Shown piece by piece: positions 62,101 through 64,000 of a DNA stretch of 64,000 bases. Position 1 is the stretch's first letter; each line of letters opens with the position of its first letter. This DNA comes from Lysinibacillus_B sp036662795 (GTDB lineage: Bacteria; Bacillota; Bacilli; Bacillales_A; Planococcaceae): positions 92,012 to 156,011 of the forward strand of contig NZ_JBAFWZ010000007.1 of assembly GCF_036662795.1 (NCBI RefSeq), in the 5' to 3' direction. The position numbers and the translations under genes are program-made. The notes beneath the pieces were generated by a model that saw only the letters and a program-made list of their open reading frames with translations, searched no databases and had not been told where the DNA came from.

Positions 62101-62691
62101 TTTGAACGTGTGCAAGAGCGCCATGAATTTTTAACAGAGCAGCGCAGTGATTTACTTGCCGCAAAGGAAACATTGCATGAGGCAATTAAAGAAATGGACG
62201 AGGAAATGACAGCTCGCTTTAGCGAAACGTTCTCAAGTATACGTACACAATTTAAAGCGGTTTTCCGTGAACTATTTGGTGGAGGACAGGCGGATTTAGT
62301 ATTGATTGATCCGCAAAATTTACTTGAAACAGGAATTGAAATTGTTGCACAGCCTCCAGGTAAAAAGCTACAAACATTAAGTCTTCTTTCGGGTGGAGAA
62401 CGTGCATTAACAGCGATTGCACTGTTATTTGCAATCTTAAATACGCGTCCAGTACCGTTCTGTATACTTGATGAAGTAGAAGCTGCTTTAGATGAATCTA
62501 ATGTTGTACGCTACAGTCAATATTTAAAGAAATTTAGTCAGCATACGCAGTTCATCGTTATTACACATCGTAAAGGAACGATGGAAGGTGCAGATGTATT
62601 ATATGGTATTACAATGCAGGAATCGGGTGTTTCCAAGCTTGTGTCTGTAAAGCTAGAAGAGGATGTCCAAATGGTTGGCGAAGGAGTGTAA
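59119..62691 (+). CDS. smc: Chromosome segregation ATPase Smc
   Basis: Condensin ATPase that organises and separates chromosomes with ScpA/ScpB. 1190 residues: head with Walker A GPNGSGKSNVTDAIRWVLGE (about 32-51), long coiled coil (170-500), hinge (about 505-675, GVAELIQVKGEYSQAIETAL start region), returning coil (680-1020), and the C-terminal head with signature LLSGGERALTAIALLFAIL (about 1090) and Walker B FCILDEVEAALDESN. AGGAAGGGG precedes the ATG. Neighbours rnc and ftsY are as in B. subtilis. Confidence 0.98.
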   Translation: MFLKRLEVIGFKSFAERIGIDFVPGVTAVVGPNGSGKSNVTDAIRWVLGEQSAKSLRGAKMEDIIFAGSDSRKPLNFAEVTLVLDNEDEQVGIPYTEISVTRRVYRSGDSEYLLNNQQCRLKDITDLFMDSGLGKEAFSIISQGRVDEILNSRPDDRRSIFEEAAGVLKYKQRKKKAEHKLVETDENLHRVLDILHELDSRLEPLKMQASSAKDYLRMTTELKDFDIALIVHDSHECEQALQTMKAEFSDLEAKELLHAAEIATLENSMRQVRDDLKALDASLDTSQAHLVEATAEVERWDGRRALINEKRSNAEKHLNQQREALQEAKQEAGQLAENEAEKNQLFLQKQQELGQLKQAIKRLEQALTRSASEIEKEIEASKNSYIDLLNEEATVKNELKHIEQQLVQQQETAERITDRSSEMQKELASIVAQKNDAAKLLHNAQQKIQDQLAQFEIIELGLKQATSKFDEKQAMLYKAYQHHQQLKARKETLAELESDFSGFFQGVKEVLLARDKGELAGIEGAVAELIQVKGEYSQAIETALGAASQHIVTVNEQHAQQAIGWLKLKRAGRATFLPKTVMKSRKVLPAQLSQAMEHPAFVNVAYELVTYEESNRTIIENLLGNVLVASNLQGASQIARLVGFKYRVVTLEGDIVNAGGSLTGGANKQQSSLFTRKAELDTLTAKIAQMEKSIEEAEKTVASEKERIASLRNELDEIKLQGDELRVQEQNHRATLLELEMTEKSLQANVTIASSEQSSMSTRGVTLAEQKEQVVGRLQELTHELKKINEHVEQLTLAKAQGDTQKDVLREQLAQKRSEQAVVQEQLTQIQVATADIAINLAKVNETIEKISQEIEWLQSDKGSNGHTLEEIQRAEIEWSTKRQNLTDTIQQQRENKEALQQQVTTVEEKLNEKQRIHKGFVEAINALNIKRSRLEFHQNNLSLQLAEQYELEIEEAQAIATDIADVEQVRRKVKLLKQSIEELGPVNLTAIDEFERVQERHEFLTEQRSDLLAAKETLHEAIKEMDEEMTARFSETFSSIRTQFKAVFRELFGGGQADLVLIDPQNLLETGIEIVAQPPGKKLQTLSLLSGGERALTAIALLFAILNTRPVPFCILDEVEAALDESNVVRYSQYLKKFSQHTQFIVITHRKGTMEGADVLYGITMQESGVSKLVSVKLEEDVQMVGEGV

Positions 62692-62694
62692 AAC

Positions 62695-63939
62695 ATGAGC
62701 TTTTTTAAACGCTTAAAAGAAAAATTAATAGGTAGTAATGAGGATGAAAAGTTACAACAGGAGCAGGAGTTAGAGATTGACAAAGACGAAAAGGAAGATG
62801 GGTCTGCATTAGATGCTACTAGCGAGATGATCTCCCCTGTAGAAGAAACTCAAACAAACGTTACTGAAGAAGAAAGCACTGAGACTGTTGTTGAGGTTCC
62901 TAATGTAGAACAAGAGAGAGTAGACGCAGTAGAGGAAGTTATTGAAAGCCAGCCTGAGGAGCAAAAACCTTCTGCTTGGTCAATTACACAAAAGTTTAAA
63001 ATGGGCTTAGCGAAAACTCGTGATTCATTTACTTCTAAAGTAAATGATTTAGTTGCTCGATATCGCAAAGTGGATGAGGATTTCTTCGAGGAACTAGAGG
63101 ATGTATTATTACAGGCCGATGTTGGCTTTGAAACAGTAATGGAATTAATGGATAAATTACGCTTTGAAGTACAGCGTAAAAATATTAAAGATACAAATGG
63201 TATTCAATCAATTATCTCAGAAAAGCTAGTTGAAATTTATGAATCTGGCGAAGAAAACTTAACTGATTTAAACATTCAACCTAAGGGTGATCTAACGGTT
63301 ATTTTATTTGTTGGTGTTAATGGTGTTGGGAAAACAACAACAATCGGTAAATTAGCTCATCGACTTAAAACGGAAGGGAAATCTGTGTTATTAGCTGCTG
63401 GAGATACGTTCCGAGCAGGTGCCATTGATCAGCTTCAAGTATGGGGAGATCGTGTAGGCTGTGAGGTTATTAAGCAGGCAGAAGGCTCAGATCCTGCAGC
63501 TGTTATGTATGATGCGATTCGAGCGGCTAAAAACCGTGGGGTAGATGTATTAATTTGTGATACAGCTGGACGCCTTCAAAATAAAGTTAATTTAATGAAC
63601 GAGCTTGAAAAGGTTCATCGTGTGATTTCTCGTGAAGTACCCGATGCACCACACGAAGTTCTGCTTGCATTAGATGCAACGACGGGTCAAAATGCACTTG
63701 TTCAGGCGCAAATGTTTAAAGAGGCTACAAATGTAACAGGTATTGTATTAACGAAGCTTGACGGTACAGCAAAGGGTGGTATCGTATTAGCGATTCGAAA
63801 TAAGCTACACATTCCAGTGAAATATGTAGGTCTTGGTGAAAAAATGGATGATTTACAGCCGTTTGATGCTGAGCGTTATGTATATGGTCTATTTGCAGAA
63901 GGTATTGAAAAAGAATTACAAACAATGGACGAAGAATAA
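62695..63939 (+). CDS. ftsY: Signal recognition particle receptor FtsY
   Basis: SRP-receptor GTPase that docks translating ribosomes to the membrane. 414 residues: acidic, Glu-rich N-terminal A domain (about 10-100), N domain helical bundle (about 100-195), then G domain with GVNGVGKTTTIGKLAHRL (about 206-223), DTFRAGAIDQLQVW, DTAGRLQNK and TKLDGTAKGG. The acidic segment is longer than in B. subtilis FtsY (329 residues). It starts three bases after smc. Confidence 0.97.
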   Translation: MSFFKRLKEKLIGSNEDEKLQQEQELEIDKDEKEDGSALDATSEMISPVEETQTNVTEEESTETVVEVPNVEQERVDAVEEVIESQPEEQKPSAWSITQKFKMGLAKTRDSFTSKVNDLVARYRKVDEDFFEELEDVLLQADVGFETVMELMDKLRFEVQRKNIKDTNGIQSIISEKLVEIYESGEENLTDLNIQPKGDLTVILFVGVNGVGKTTTIGKLAHRLKTEGKSVLLAAGDTFRAGAIDQLQVWGDRVGCEVIKQAEGSDPAAVMYDAIRAAKNRGVDVLICDTAGRLQNKVNLMNELEKVHRVISREVPDAPHEVLLALDATTGQNALVQAQMFKEATNVTGIVLTKLDGTAKGGIVLAIRNKLHIPVKYVGLGEKMDDLQPFDAERYVYGLFAEGIEKELQTMDEE

Positions 63940-64000
63940 ACGTGTGAGGCTGGGACATAAGTAAAGATTTTATAGAAATCAAGGAACACCTATAGTAAGA
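63940..64000 (+). repeat. Start of a possible intergenic repeat (GAGGCTGGGACATAA)
   Basis: The sequence GTGAGGCTGGGACATAAGT (63943-63961) resembles the GGCTGGGACA repeats often found between genes in Firmicutes. It is cut by the window end, so extent and pairing cannot be judged. Confidence 0.3.

Noticed and set aside
1..64000. CRISPR arrays, tRNA or rRNA genes, insertion sequences, prophage genes
   Set aside because: No regularly spaced repeats, no cloverleaf or rRNA sequence, and no transposase or phage proteins were recognised.

Overview
The window is low-GC Gram-positive chromosome from an endospore former. Gene content and order closely follow the Bacillus subtilis segment from sigG to ftsY: sigG-ylm cluster-divIVA-ileS, the pyr operon, gmk-priA-def-fmt-prkC, spoVM-rpmB, then yloUV-sdaA-recG-fapR-plsX-fabDG-acpP-rnc-smc-ftsY. 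SigG and SpoVM show sporulation. Several B. subtilis genes are missing from their usual places (ylmA, ylmD, ylyA, yloB, remA). Together with a GC-rich dispersed-type inverted repeat, this suggests a Lysinibacillus/Solibacillus-type member of the Planococcaceae (Caryophanaceae). That genus-level call is an inference from memory of relatives, not a search result.

Layout. 1-4153: sporulation sigma factor and cell-division genes (sigG, ylmC, yggS, sepF, yggT, ylmH, divIVA). 4164-7261: ileS behind a full isoleucine T-box leader. 7381-8759: lspA and rluD. 8760-9437: two inverted-repeat elements, then the pyr promoter and the first PyrR attenuator. 9438-21040: the complete UMP operon pyrR-pyrP-pyrB-pyrC-carA-carB-pyrK-pyrD-pyrF-pyrE, with a second attenuator between pyrP and pyrB. 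21041-21260: a highly structured RNA-like element bracketed by a 21-bp duplication of the pyrE 3' end. 21340-30797: an accessory block holding a large secreted Vpr-like subtilase, a chemoreceptor behind a SigD-type promoter, a DUF2252 kinase-fold protein and the ribosome-quality-control factor RqcH. 30988-45393: a long plus-strand run of housekeeping genes (yicC, gmk, rpoZ, coaBC, priA, def, fmt, rsmB, rlmN, prpC, prkC, rsgA, rpe, thiN) ending in the 28-residue spoVM. 45480-47241: a minus-strand patch (DoxX-like, rpmB, a decayed gene, a small membrane protein). 47775-63939: yloU, fakA, serine dehydratase, recG, the FapR-controlled phospholipid/fatty-acid genes, rnc, smc and ftsY.

How the parts work together. 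Pyrimidine supply is sensed by PyrR at two leader terminators. Isoleucyl-tRNA charging is sensed by the T-box. Malonyl-CoA is sensed by FapR through an operator just downstream of the fapR promoter. PrpC and PrkC form a phosphatase/kinase pair sensing the cell wall. SepF, YggT and DivIVA serve the division site, and Smc and FtsY serve chromosome folding and membrane targeting. RqcH and YlmH both act on stalled 50S subunits.

The two least ordinary features are non-coding. The first is the recG leader: a strong Shine-Dalgarno sequence is separated from the only usable start (TTG) by a 13-pair hairpin holding a nine-codon in-frame mini-ORF. The second is the structured element after pyrE inside its direct repeat. 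I could not match the latter to any RNA family I know. No CRISPR array, tRNA, rRNA, insertion sequence or prophage was seen.
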